A DNA stretch of 64,000 bases. Origin: Firm-04 sp045600205. GTDB taxonomy: Bacteria; Bacillota; Clostridia; Oscillospirales; Ruminococcaceae. Below, one piece after another: positions 9,300 to 17,956 of this stretch. Made by a program: the position numbers and the translations under genes. Where the stretch lies: NCBI GenBank assembly GCA_045600205.1, contig JAZRXM010000014.1, positions 62,001 through 126,000 on the forward strand, written 5' to 3'. How positions within the stretch are numbered: position 1 is the first letter of the stretch; each line of letters starts with the position of its first letter. A model generated the notes under the pieces. The model made no database searches, had not been told where the DNA came from, and saw nothing but the letters and a program-made list of their open reading frames with translations.

Positions 9300-10430
9300 T
9301 CAGAATACCGTAAATGGGGAAAGGCGCAGCTTCACGGTGCCGACAATGTCGTCCTCGGGGATCATGCCCACCTGCGGATGACGGCTGTCCTTGGAGATGC
9401 TGCGGTTATCGCCCAAAACGAATACATAGCCCTCGGGAATGGTAATGGGGTATGTAAAAGCGCCCTCATCGCGCTTGGTCAGAGTACTGGTATAGGATTC
9501 GCTGAGTGGCTGGTCGTCCACGTAGACGATGCCCTCGGTAAAATCAATGTTGACGGTCTGACCGCCTGTTGCGATCAAACGCTTGACGATATTTTTGCCG
9601 AGTCCGTCGCCCGTGACCAGATTGCCCTGCTCATCCAAGGTGACCGAATGGTGGCTGTCAAGAATCAAAATATCGCCTGTTTTCACGTTTTTGTCAATGC
9701 GTGATACGAGCAGGCGCTCTGAACTCTGGAGCGTTGGCAGCATGGAGTCGCCCTCCACGGTCGCGACGCAGAAAATAAACGTAAATGCAAGCATTACAAC
9801 GAACACAGAAACCAAAATCGTTTCGAAGATATCCGCAAGGTCAAACAAGATCTGTCGGATGGTTTCCTTGGTATCCTCCTGTTCGCCTGCCACAAACGCC
9901 TCGTAGAATTCGTGGGTGTTGCCCTCACTATCCACAGCCTGTTCCGGTGCAGCATCTTCGGCTTTTTCCGTATTTTCTGTGGTTTCAGCCTCCGCCTTAG
10001 GTTCTTCCGCAGGTGTTTCCTCAGACTTCGACGGTTCCTCGGTTTTCGGCTCCTCCGCGGTTTCTTCCTCAGACTTCGGCGGTTCCTCGGTTTTCGGCTC
10101 CTCCGTGGGTGCTTCCTCAGACTTCGGCGGTTCCTCAGTTTTCGGCTCCTCTGCGGGTGCTTCCTCAGACTTCGGCTGCTCCTCAGACTTCGGCTGCTCC
10201 TCGGTTTTCGGCTCCTCCGCGGGTACTGCCTCAGACTTCGGCTGCTCCTCAGTTTTCGGCTCCTCTGCGGGTACTGCCTCAGACTTCGGCTGCTCCTCGG
10301 TTTGTTGATTTTCAGTTTTTGTTTCCGCCTGTGCCGATGCTTCGGGCACGGCTGCCTTCTCTGCGGGCATTTCGGTCAGCTTTTCAGCCGATTCATCATT
10401 TTCCTTGCCCTTTTTCTTGAATATGCCCAC
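9300..10430 (-). CDS. lepB: Type I signal peptidase with long acidic repeat extension (copy 1)
   Basis: Membrane-bound peptidase that removes Sec/Tat signal peptides. The C-terminal half is a standard S26 domain: one membrane helix at about 201-223, catalytic Ser229 in GDSMLPTL, catalytic Lys283 in NIVKRLIAT, and box E GDNRSISKDSRH. Before the helix lies about 200 residues of acidic, low-complexity sequence containing six to seven 16-residue repeats of the EEQPKSEAVPAEEPKT type at 45-146. By topology this region should be cytoplasmic. Ordinary Gram-positive enzymes are near 180-200 residues, so the extension doubles the protein. The start is GTG with GGAGG 7 nt upstream. It is the last of four tandem paralogs. 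Confidence 0.93.
   Translation of the reverse strand: MGIFKKKGKENDESAEKLTEMPAEKAAVPEASAQAETKTENQQTEEQPKSEAVPAEEPKTEEQPKSEAVPAEEPKTEEQPKSEEQPKSEEAPAEEPKTEEPPKSEEAPTEEPKTEEPPKSEEETAEEPKTEEPSKSEETPAEEPKAEAETTENTEKAEDAAPEQAVDSEGNTHEFYEAFVAGEQEDTKETIRQILFDLADIFETILVSVFVVMLAFTFIFCVATVEGDSMLPTLQSSERLLVSRIDKNVKTGDILILDSHHSVTLDEQGNLVTGDGLGKNIVKRLIATGGQTVNIDFTEGIVYVDDQPLSESYTSTLTKRDEGAFTYPITIPEGYVFVLGDNRSISKDSRHPQVGMIPEDDIVGTVKLRLSPFTVF
9993..10298 (-). repeat. 48-bp coding tandem repeats in lepB copy 1
   Basis: Six to seven tandem copies of a 48-bp unit encoding EE(Q/P)PKSE(A/E)xxxEEPKT. The copies are similar at DNA level (repeated TCAGACTTCGGCTGCTCCTC on +), so the tract probably expands and contracts by slippage or recombination. 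It keeps the reading frame. Confidence 0.85.
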
Positions 10431-10447
10431 AAGTTCGCCTCCTTACG

Positions 10448-11140
10448 TTACTTTGTCAACACGCCGAAATTATCTTTCCAGCTTGTGCAAAGGTCGTCCT
10501 CACGGGAAAAGCGCACCACTGCATGACCGATCACCTGCTCCTCGGGAACAAGTGCGACCAGCGGATTGCGGCTGTCCGAGCTGTGCATACGGTTGTCGCC
10601 CATGACAAACACATAGCCCTCGGGAATTGTGATCGGATAGATAAACGCATAGTCATCGCGCTTGGTCAGCTCTGCAATATATGGCTCATCCAGCACGACG
10701 CCATCGCGAGTGACCTCACCTGTATCAAAATTGATATTGATGGTCTGTCCGCCGACCGCGATGACACGCTTGACCAGTCGAATGCCCATGCCGTCCGTGA
10801 TTTCCACCGACTGCTGTGTTGCATCCGTAAAATGACCCGCCTTGTCGTCATCAATGATGACAATATCGCCGATCTGCGGGGTATAGCCGAGGCTCCACAT
10901 GATCAGCTTGTCGGCGTCATAGAGTGTCGGGTTCATAGAAGAGCCGTCCACAGTGACAGGGCGCAGCAGATACGCAAAAATCAATATCATCACGAACACG
11001 GAAATGCAAACCGCCTCCGCGATGTCGAGCAGGTCAAAGAGCAGGGTTTTCAGGCTGAACGGCGGTTCATTCTGCTGTTTCTTCTGCGATTCCTGCTGCT
11101 CCTGTATTTCCTGATCGTTTTGCAGTTCGGATTCTGCCAT
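10448..11140 (-). CDS. lepB: Type I signal peptidase (copy 2)
   Basis: S26 family signal peptidase. A 25-residue Gln/Glu-rich cytoplasmic tail precedes a single membrane helix (about 42-60). Catalytic Ser68 is in GSSMNPTL, Lys124 in LVKRVIAV, and box E is GDNRMHSSDSRNP. The start at 11140 (MAESELQ) is preferred, since GGGAG lies upstream; the longer frame would need TTG. It is 17 bp upstream of copy 1 and shares its transcript. Confidence 0.94.
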   Translation of the reverse strand: MAESELQNDQEIQEQQESQKKQQNEPPFSLKTLLFDLLDIAEAVCISVFVMILIFAYLLRPVTVDGSSMNPTLYDADKLIMWSLGYTPQIGDIVIIDDDKAGHFTDATQQSVEITDGMGIRLVKRVIAVGGQTININFDTGEVTRDGVVLDEPYIAELTKRDDYAFIYPITIPEGYVFVMGDNRMHSSDSRNPLVALVPEEQVIGHAVVRFSREDDLCTSWKDNFGVLTK

Positions 11141-11192
11141 AAATGCGGCATCTCCCTTCTGATTCAATCTGAAAGCTCCGACTTTGTGCTGT

Positions 11193-11840
11193 TCAATCGT
11201 TCAGCAGCAAATCAAAACGGTCTGTCCAGCTTTCGCAAAGGTCGTCCTCGCGGTCGTAGCGGATCACCACACGACCTGCGATCTGTTCCACGGGAACGAG
11301 TGCCACTTCGGGATTTCGGCTGTCCTTGCTGTTCAGGCGGTTATCGCCCATCACAAAGACATAGCCCTCTGGAATGGTAACCGGATAGGAAAATGCACCG
11401 CCGTCACTCTGGGTCGGTGCTGAGATATACGGTTCATCGAGCAATTCGCCGTTGCGGGTCACCGTACCTTTATCGAAATCAATGTCGAGTGTCTGACCGC
11501 CGAGTGCGATCACGCGCTTGACGAGTTTGATGCCGAGTCCGTTTGTCCGCGTAACGGTTGTCTGTGCAGGATCGGTAAACCGCCCTGCCTCGCGGTCCTC
11601 AATGATGACAATATCGCCGTTTTTTGGGGTATATCCGAGGTTCCACATGAAGACCTTATCCTGATGATACAGCGTGGGATTCATGGAAGAACCGTCAATA
11701 TTCACAGAGCAGAGGAGATAGCCTGTCACGAGCATCATGACAAACACTGCAACGATCACAGCTTCAAGAATATCCAGCAAATCGCCGAGCAGCATTTTGA
11801 TGCTGAACGATTTTTCATCGGATGGTCCAGGATACATCAT
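11193..11840 (-). CDS. lepB: Type I signal peptidase (copy 3)
   Basis: S26 family signal peptidase of 215 residues, the most compact of the four. One membrane helix spans about 24-44. Catalytic Ser52 is in GSSMNPTL, Lys108 in KLVKRVIAL, and box E is GDNRLNSKDSRNP. An AAAGGGGA site precedes the ATG. It is closest in sequence to copies 2 and 4, which points to local tandem duplication followed by divergence of the N-terminal tails. Confidence 0.94.
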   Translation of the reverse strand: MMYPGPSDEKSFSIKMLLGDLLDILEAVIVAVFVMMLVTGYLLCSVNIDGSSMNPTLYHQDKVFMWNLGYTPKNGDIVIIEDREAGRFTDPAQTTVTRTNGLGIKLVKRVIALGGQTLDIDFDKGTVTRNGELLDEPYISAPTQSDGGAFSYPVTIPEGYVFVMGDNRLNSKDSRNPEVALVPVEQIAGRVVIRYDREDDLCESWTDRFDLLLND

Positions 11841-11880
11841 ATTGCATTCCCCTTTCCTCGGATATCGGCAAAAATGGGAA

Positions 11881-12534
11881 TCAGTCTGTCAGCAGTTCAA
11901 ACCACTCAGAGAAACCGCTGCAGCACTCAGGGGCGCGGTAGATGCGCATTACCACATGACCGAGCACCTGTTCCACAGGCACCAGACCCACGCGGCTGTC
12001 GCGGCTGTCGGTACTGTTCAGGCGGTTATCGCCCATGATGAACACATATCCTTCCGGAACTGTAATGGGGTAGCGGAATGCGCCCTCATCGAGGGTCGTC
12101 GGTGCTGCGATATACGGTTCATCGAGCAATTCGCCGTCGCGGTAGACCTTGCCCTCCTGAAAATCAATATCAATAGTCTGACCCGCAGTTGCAATGACAC
12201 GCTTGACAATACGGATATCGAGGGCATCGGTTTCCACGGGCGTGGTATTGGCATCATCTGCAAAGGTAAACGAATGGTAATCGTCCACAATGACGATGTC
12301 GCCTGCCTTGGGTGTATAACAAAGTTTCCACATAATGACCTTGTCGCGGTCGAGGAGGGTCGGCATCATAGAGGGCCCTTCCACATCCACGGGGCGCAGG
12401 ACGTAAACAAACATCATCAGAATGACGAACATGGAAACGATCACGGCCTCGATAATATCCATCAGGTCACCGAGCATGCCCTTCAGAGAAAACGATTCTT
12501 TCTCCTTTGTATCATAAGCATCGGATTTTGCCAT
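11881..12534 (-). CDS. lepB: Type I signal peptidase (copy 4)
   Basis: S26 family signal peptidase. A charged N-terminal tail is followed by one membrane helix (about 27-47). Catalytic Ser55 is in GPSMMPTL, Lys111 in RIVKRVIAT, and box E is GDNRLNSTDSRDS. The start at 12534 (MAKSDAY) is chosen because GGGAGG lies 9-10 nt upstream; the GTG seven codons earlier overlaps that site. It is the first of the four copies after rplS, behind a terminator. Confidence 0.94.
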   Translation of the reverse strand: MAKSDAYDTKEKESFSLKGMLGDLMDIIEAVIVSMFVILMMFVYVLRPVDVEGPSMMPTLLDRDKVIMWKLCYTPKAGDIVIVDDYHSFTFADDANTTPVETDALDIRIVKRVIATAGQTIDIDFQEGKVYRDGELLDEPYIAAPTTLDEGAFRYPITVPEGYVFIMGDNRLNSTDSRDSRVGLVPVEQVLGHVVMRIYRAPECCSGFSEWFELLTD

Positions 12535-12593
12535 AAGCGGCATCCTCCCTTTCACAAACGGGATTCCAAAACTTTGGTAGAAATAAGCAAAAA

Positions 12594-12614
12594 GGGGACT
12601 CGCATTCGGTCCCC
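12594..12614 (-). terminator. Terminator after rplS
   Basis: GGGGAC / GTCCCC stem with a 9-nt loop, followed on - by a run of five T. It lies 19 bp after the rplS stop, so the signal peptidase genes depend on read-through or on a promoter that is not obvious in the 60 bp that remain. Confidence 0.75.
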
Positions 12615-12632
12615 ATTCTCGCCTGTTTGCAG

Positions 12633-12977
12633 TCAGCGAACCTGACCCTTGACCTTTGCAGCCTTACCGACTCTGTCACGCAGATAGTAGAGCTTTGCTC
12701 TGCGAACAACGCCTCTGCGGACGATTTCGACTTTGTCAACTGCGGGAGAATGAACGGGGAATACACGCTCAATACCACAGCCGTGTGCGACTCTGCGGAC
12801 GGTAAAGGTTTCGCTGATGCCGCCGTGCTTCTTGGCAATCACGGTGCCTTCGAAGACCTGGATACGGCTCTTGTCGCCTTCCTGAATGCGAACGTGAACC
12901 TTAACGGTATCACCGACATTGATCTCGGGTACGTTCTCTTTCAGGCTTGCCTTGCTGATTTGCTCAAGTGCGTTCAT
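12633..12977 (-). CDS. rplS: 50S ribosomal protein L19
   Basis: Structural protein at the 30S-50S interface. Its 114 residues match the family throughout, including IRVFEGTVI-like and YYLRDRVGKAAKV-like segments. GGAGGAAATTTCC precedes the ATG. It has its own consensus promoter and a leader of about 170 nt, and a terminator follows it. rplS upstream of signal peptidase and rbgA is a common Clostridia arrangement. Confidence 0.97.
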   Translation of the reverse strand: MNALEQISKASLKENVPEINVGDTVKVHVRIQEGDKSRIQVFEGTVIAKKHGGISETFTVRRVAHGCGIERVFPVHSPAVDKVEIVRRGVVRRAKLYYLRDRVGKAAKVKGQVR

Positions 12978-13155
12978 GGAAATTTCCTCCTTGATATTTA
13001 CGGATGTTCATTCGTGCAAAAAGTGACCGTGTCAGCATATTGCGCGGTCGCACCAGCGGACCATCCTCTGTCAGAATGTGATGCTGCTGCGTCAGAAACG
13101 GGAGCAGCGTTTGCATCGTGACCTCGCCGATAGGAGTCGGCGGACATTCAAATGC
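12978..13155 (-). promoter_or_regulatory. Long 5' leader of rplS
   Basis: About 175 nt lie between the mapped-by-eye promoter and rplS. Near its start is a hairpin with stem GCCGA / TCGGC. Ribosomal protein genes often carry autoregulatory leaders and an L19 leader is known in Firmicutes; whether this one matches that structure was not tested. A short open frame inside it (ending in the start of rplS) has no recognisable features. Confidence 0.35.
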
Positions 13156-13161
13156 TTGAAC

Positions 13162-13190
13162 ATTATACCACATTCCGCCTGAGATTGCAA
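13162..13190 (-). promoter_or_regulatory. Sigma-A-type promoter of rplS
   Basis: On - strand: -35 TTGCAA (13185-13190), 17-bp spacer, -10 TATAAT (13162-13167). Confidence 0.8.
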
Positions 13191-13302
13191 GTGTTTTTCG
13201 AAAAAAATTTCCGTTCCCCATAAAAAACGCCTGAAAAAGCTATTTGGATTTTCCTGCTCTGCACAAGAAGTGCAATTTTCTACGAAAAAATCAAAATAAT
13301 AC

Positions 13303-13331
13303 TTGCATTTTCTTTATTGCCATGTTATAAT
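13303..13331 (+). promoter_or_regulatory. Sigma-A-type promoter of the GH74 gene
   Basis: -35 TTGCAT (13303-13308), 17-bp spacer, -10 TATAAT (13326-13331), giving a leader of about 65 nt. ATATTGCGA follows the -10 directly (13333-13341), and TGCAATTTTC lies upstream of the -35 (13271-13280). Similar words occur near other dockerin genes here. Confidence 0.75.
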
Positions 13332-13403
13332 GATATTGCGAATCACAAGAAAAGCCAAAATGCCAATTTCGTACAAATATTAACCTGACAAGGGGGATTT
13401 TTT

Positions 13404-16076
13404 ATGATAACAAAAGGTAGTCTTCGCGTGCTTTCCGTCCTGACGGCATCGGTTCTGCTTGCCTCTGCTGCAACGATGCCAAACACGCCTCTGAAAGTAT
13501 CGGCTGCTTCCAAGGATGTCTCCTCGACCATGTCCTGGGATACCGTCCGGATCGGCGGCGGCGGCTTTGTTTCGGGCATCGTGACAGGTCAGAAGGAAAT
13601 GTATCTCCGCACCGATGTCGGCGGCGCATACAAGTACAACTACGAGAAAAAGGAATGGGAACAGCTTTTCGGCTTCGTCAATGATGCCGACCGCGGACTG
13701 TTGAGTGTCAGCGGCATTGCAATTGACCCGACCGATGACAACACGGTCTATTTCCTTTGCGGCTGCGCATATTTCTCAGATGCCCGCACGGTCATTTTCA
13801 AGACCACGGACGGCGGTAAGACCTTCACTGAAACCGATGTCACCGACCTGATTCAGGTACACGGCAACGGCGACGGCAGAGAATGCAGCGAACCGATTGC
13901 GATTGACCCGGATAACCCCGATACGATTTATGCAGGCGGCGATGTGACCGCGGGTACATCCTGCCTCATCAAATCCACGGACGGCGGCAAAACATGGAAG
14001 CCCGTTGCAGGCTATGACGACCTCGGCTTCTACAAATACGAAATTCTGTGGCCGTTCTGGACAGACCACAAAGTCCGTGCCTGCACCGATGGCGATGAAC
14101 AAAGCTATCCGAAGCAGAACGGCGTTTCCACCATTAAGATCGTAGGCGGCAAGGTCTATGTCGGCAGTGCGATCAATGGTGCGGCGAATGTCCATGTTGC
14201 AAGCGTCAAGGATGACAAATTCTCAGTGCTTTCGAAAGACCTGCCGACTGCAAACTATCCTGTCACCATTTCGGATGACGGCAACGGCAGCATTTTCATC
14301 ACCTATATTGCGGCACTTGCATTCGGCGGTACGGCAGGCGGCGCATATAAGTACGACATTGCCAGCGGCAAGGTCACAAACATCTCCCCGACCGACAAAG
14401 CGATCGGCATGATCACCGCAGACCGTGACAATCCGCAAAAACTGTTCGCCCGTACCTGCGGTGTCTGGTCTGACCAGTGGTGGGAGGACGAGTGGACCGA
14501 TGACAGTATCGCATGGGGCGACCATTTCTACCGTTCCGAAGACGGCGGCGCGACATGGGAGGACATCACACCGGGTGCAGGACCGACCGATTACAGTACC
14601 GGCACGGGCATCAAAGATTTCGTCTCCAAGCCTTTGGACACGGGCGGCTATGACTGGGTCTACGGCAAGGCGATTCACTGGGGCAGCGGCATTCTGATCG
14701 ACCCGAGAGATGCCGAAGGCGACCGTATCATCCTGACATCAGGAAACGGCGTGTTTGCATGCGATAACGCATGGGATGACAAGGGTCTGCAATTCTACTT
14801 TGACCCGACAGGCGTAGAAGAAGTTGTTGCACTGGATATGGTAAGTGTCCCGGGCGGCGCAGCATATTCCGCAATCGGTGACTATGATGGCTTCATCCAC
14901 ACCGATGTCAATGCGATTTCTCCGCAGTACAATCCGAACATGGGCTCCACCTCCGCAATTGCATACTGTCCATCTGCAACCAACGTCATGGCGCGTGTGG
15001 CAAATGACAGTGCCAAGGGCTATTACAGCACAGACGGCGGCAAATCGTGGAAAGAAATGGCCTTTGCGGGTCAGGGCGGTAAAATCTCGATCACAGAGCC
15101 GACCAAGGGTACCTACCGCATTCTCCAGTCGAGCGGCAGCGGCGCAGCGGTATCCTACACCGACAATTTCGGCGGTACATGGAGCACCTCCACAGGCATC
15201 AAGGGTACCAAAACCACCTATACGCTTGTTGACCCCACCAATCCCGCCATTGTGTACGCTTCGGGCATCAACTATAACGAATACTGGGCATCGAATCCGC
15301 AAAACACCGAGCCGACATTGGATGATGCGCATTATTCTTTCTACATCAGCACGGATTACGGCAAGAGCTTCACGGAAAACCAGATTTGCCGTTACGATAT
15401 GTGTGACCACTCAGGTGATGTTGCGTATGTCACGAAAGATATGATTGCGATGGCAACGGGCTGGTATGGACTGTACCTGATTACGGACGGCGGCAAAACA
15501 GCCACCAAAACCGACGTATTCTATGCCAAAACGGTCGGATACGGCGCACCTGAGAAATCGGGCGGCGTCAACACATTGTACCTCTACGGCAAGCCTGCTG
15601 AGGACGACAAAGAGGGTATTTACCGATCCACGGATGCAGGCAAAACGTGGGTCTGCATCAACACAGACCACCTCTACGGCGGCACCGGCAACGGCAACTT
15701 CCTGGTCGGCGATATGAACACATTCGGCAAGGTGTATATGTCCACGGTTGGCTGCGGCATTGTTGTCGGCGAGATTGAAGGCAGCGAACAGCAGCCGGTT
15801 GTGACGACCACAACGACAACCAAACCGGTCATCACCACGACCACCACGGCAACGGGTACATCGGACACGGTGTGGGGCGATGTAGACTGCAACGGCAAGG
15901 TTGCGATTGCGGATGTTGTCATGCTTTCCCGTTACATCAATGAGGATAAAGTCAACGTGAGCAAGCAGGGACTTGCGAATGCAGCGGTAACAGGTGGCAA
16001 AACGCTTGGTACAGAGGATGTCACGAAGATTCTGCAATACATTGCAAGACTGATCGACACGCTCGCACCGCAGTAA
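13404..16076 (+). CDS. GH74 xyloglucanase with C-terminal type I dockerin
   Basis: Secreted endo-acting xyloglucan hydrolase. A signal peptide covers about 1-35. The GH74 double beta-propeller spans about 43-795 with repeated Asp-box motifs (STDGGKTW, TTDGGKTF, STDAGKTW). The likely catalytic aspartates are Asp71 in RTDVGGAY and the Asp in IGDYDGF near 493. A Thr-rich linker (about 798-820) leads to a type I dockerin with two Ca-binding segments, DVDCNGKVAIADVV and a more degenerate TGGKTLGTEDVT, so it should attach to a scaffoldin. GGGGG lies 7 nt before ATG. The gene is monocistronic, with its own promoter and terminator. Exact chain specificity is inferred from family. Confidence 0.93.
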   Translation: MITKGSLRVLSVLTASVLLASAATMPNTPLKVSAASKDVSSTMSWDTVRIGGGGFVSGIVTGQKEMYLRTDVGGAYKYNYEKKEWEQLFGFVNDADRGLLSVSGIAIDPTDDNTVYFLCGCAYFSDARTVIFKTTDGGKTFTETDVTDLIQVHGNGDGRECSEPIAIDPDNPDTIYAGGDVTAGTSCLIKSTDGGKTWKPVAGYDDLGFYKYEILWPFWTDHKVRACTDGDEQSYPKQNGVSTIKIVGGKVYVGSAINGAANVHVASVKDDKFSVLSKDLPTANYPVTISDDGNGSIFITYIAALAFGGTAGGAYKYDIASGKVTNISPTDKAIGMITADRDNPQKLFARTCGVWSDQWWEDEWTDDSIAWGDHFYRSEDGGATWEDITPGAGPTDYSTGTGIKDFVSKPLDTGGYDWVYGKAIHWGSGILIDPRDAEGDRIILTSGNGVFACDNAWDDKGLQFYFDPTGVEEVVALDMVSVPGGAAYSAIGDYDGFIHTDVNAISPQYNPNMGSTSAIAYCPSATNVMARVANDSAKGYYSTDGGKSWKEMAFAGQGGKISITEPTKGTYRILQSSGSGAAVSYTDNFGGTWSTSTGIKGTKTTYTLVDPTNPAIVYASGINYNEYWASNPQNTEPTLDDAHYSFYISTDYGKSFTENQICRYDMCDHSGDVAYVTKDMIAMATGWYGLYLITDGGKTATKTDVFYAKTVGYGAPEKSGGVNTLYLYGKPAEDDKEGIYRSTDAGKTWVCINTDHLYGGTGNGNFLVGDMNTFGKVYMSTVGCGIVVGEIEGSEQQPVVTTTTTTKPVITTTTTATGTSDTVWGDVDCNGKVAIADVVMLSRYINEDKVNVSKQGLANAAVTGGKTLGTEDVTKILQYIARLIDTLAPQ

Positions 16077-16096
16077 AAGAATCCGATGGATAGAAA

Positions 16097-16134
16097 ACGG
16101 GGGAACCCTTACAAGGGGTTCCCCCGTATTTTTT
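16097..16134. terminator. Bidirectional terminator between GH74 gene and gpmI
   Basis: Stem ACGGGGGAACCC / GGGGTTCCCCCGT with a short loop and a T-rich tail on +. It sits between convergent genes that end at 16076 and 16141. The stem resembles the engB/clpX hairpins. Confidence 0.85.
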
Positions 16135-16140
16135 ATCTGA

Positions 16141-17658
16141 TTACAGAATCATCGAAGTACCTGTCATTTCAGCAGGCTGCTCCAATCCAAGCAAACGAAG
16201 CATAGTCGGTGCAATATCCGCAAGAACGCCGGTTTCGCGCAGCTTGCAGTCCTCGCCGCAAACGATAAACGGTACCGGGAATGTTGTGTGCGCGGTAAAA
16301 GGTGCGCCGTCCGGCTCGTACATCTTATCGGCATTGCCGTGGTCAGCGGTAATGATGACCTTGCCGCCCTTTGCGAGAATCGCCTCAGTCACCTTACCGA
16401 TGCACTCGTCAACCGCCTCGACGGCAGCCTTGGCAGCATCGAAAATACCCGTATGTCCGACCATATCGCAGTTTGCGTAATTCAGGATGATCACATCGAA
16501 TTTGTCATCCGCAATTGCCTGCAAGACCGCATCGGTCACCTCGTAAGCACTCATTTCCGGCTTCATATCGAAGGTTTCGACGTCAGGCGACTTGATGAGG
16601 ATTCTGTCCTCGCCGTCAAACTGACGTTCCTCGCCGCCGTTGAAGAAGAACGTAACGTGCGCATACTTCTGGGTTTCCGCGATACGGAGCTGCGTTTTTC
16701 CGCATTTTGCGAGGTATTCGCCGAGGGTCATGGTGAGTTCCTCGGGCGGGAACGCAACGGAAACATTCGGCATAGTCGCATCGTACTGTGCCATGCAGAC
16801 AAAGTGGAGCGGGAAGAATCCCTGCTTGCGCTCGAAGCCCTTGAAATCGGGATCGACATAGGCACGGGTGATCTGGCGGGCACGGTCCGGACGGAAGTTG
16901 AAGAACACCACGCTGTCGTCCTTGGAGATCATGCCGTTTTTGTCGATGACAGCAGGGATCATGAATTCATCGGTGACGCCGTTTGCGTAGGAATCCTTGA
17001 TTGCCTGTACAGGGTCGCTGCCGTTGACGCCCTCGCCGTAAACCATTGCGGCATATGCCTTCTCGACGCGGTCCCAAGCGTTGTCACGATCCATTGCGTA
17101 GAATCTGCCCATGACCGTTGCAACCTTGCCGACGCCGATCTTGTTCATTTCGGCAACGGCTTCCTCCATGTATTCCGCAGCGGAAGAAGGCGGTACGTCA
17201 CGACCGTCCAGGAATGCGTGAACATAGACCTTGCTCAGACCAAAACGCTTTGCCATTTCGCAAAGACCGTAAAGATGGGTCATGTGGCTGTGAACGCCGC
17301 CCGGAGAAAGCAGACCCATCAGGTGAAGGGCAGTACCTTTCTCCTTGGCATTCTGCATGGCAGCAACCAGTGCAGGATTCTCAAAGAAGCTGCCCTCACG
17401 AATGGACTTCGTGATCTTGACAAGCTGCTGATACACGATTCTGCCTGCACCGATATTGGTGTGACCGACCTCAGAGTTGCCCATCTGACCATCCGGCAGA
17501 CCGACATCCTCGCCCGAAGCACCGATGGTGGTATTGGGGCAGGTCTGGAAGTATTTGTCCAGATTCGGCGTATTTGCAGCAACAATGGCATTGCCGTAGT
17601 CGCTGGGATTGATGCCGAAGCCGTCCATAATCAACAAAGCAACAGGTGCTTTACTCAT
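16141..17658 (-). CDS. gpmI: 2,3-bisphosphoglycerate-independent phosphoglycerate mutase
   Basis: Interconverts 3- and 2-phosphoglycerate using two Mn ions. MDGFGIN begins the metal-binding phosphatase domain, the phosphoserine nucleophile is in GQMGNSEVGH near residue 62, and later metal ligands are in ITADHGNADKM. At 505 residues it is full length. It is the last gene of a leftward run that also contains pgk and tpiA, a partial lower-glycolysis cluster (no gap or eno here). Confidence 0.96.
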   Translation of the reverse strand: MSKAPVALLIMDGFGINPSDYGNAIVAANTPNLDKYFQTCPNTTIGASGEDVGLPDGQMGNSEVGHTNIGAGRIVYQQLVKITKSIREGSFFENPALVAAMQNAKEKGTALHLMGLLSPGGVHSHMTHLYGLCEMAKRFGLSKVYVHAFLDGRDVPPSSAAEYMEEAVAEMNKIGVGKVATVMGRFYAMDRDNAWDRVEKAYAAMVYGEGVNGSDPVQAIKDSYANGVTDEFMIPAVIDKNGMISKDDSVVFFNFRPDRARQITRAYVDPDFKGFERKQGFFPLHFVCMAQYDATMPNVSVAFPPEELTMTLGEYLAKCGKTQLRIAETQKYAHVTFFFNGGEERQFDGEDRILIKSPDVETFDMKPEMSAYEVTDAVLQAIADDKFDVIILNYANCDMVGHTGIFDAAKAAVEAVDECIGKVTEAILAKGGKVIITADHGNADKMYEPDGAPFTAHTTFPVPFIVCGEDCKLRETGVLADIAPTMLRLLGLEQPAEMTGTSMIL

Positions 17659-17691
17659 AAAAACAATCTCCTCGATTCTAAAAAATGGGAC

Positions 17692-17940
17692 TCAGGACAA
17701 ATCGCAGAGCGTTTCGCCGCCCTCGATTGCATCCTTGACCGCATCGAATGCGATCTCCGCGTCCTCGCGGGAAACATAGCTGCCAAGAATTCGTCTTGCA
17801 CGTTTGGAATTATCGGTTGCCACATCCGCGACCAGTACGAAAGCAGCCATGTTATCGAACGGGCCGCCCTCACTGACAGAGATCTCACGGATATATTGAA
17901 AATTGATCAGTTCGCCGCCTTGTGTCAGAATTGCCAACAT
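17692..17940 (-). CDS. Small conserved-type hypothetical protein
   Basis: An 82-residue acidic soluble protein with no signal peptide or membrane helix. It appears to have an alpha/beta make-up and ends in VKDAIEGGETLCDLS. AAAGGAG precedes the ATG and it lies 33 bp upstream of gpmI, so it is probably in the glycolytic transcript. I do not recognise the family. Confidence 0.65.
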   Translation of the reverse strand: MLAILTQGGELINFQYIREISVSEGGPFDNMAAFVLVADVATDNSKRARRILGSYVSREDAEIAFDAVKDAIEGGETLCDLS

Positions 17941-17956
17941 AATGAATGCTCCTTTC

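Noticed and set aside
10005..10310. Repeats considered as a CRISPR array
   Set aside because: Units are tandem and in frame within a coding region, with no variable spacers and no cas genes nearby.
9912..10526. Repetitive Arg/Leu/Phe-rich and Ser/Gly-rich open frames on + opposite lepB copy 1
   Set aside because: They are translations of the opposite strand of the 48-bp repeats; the - frame has the signal peptidase domain.
12964..13221. 85-codon open frame ending in the rplS start region
   Set aside because: Starts upstream of the rplS promoter and covers the leader; no ribosome binding site or recognisable domain.
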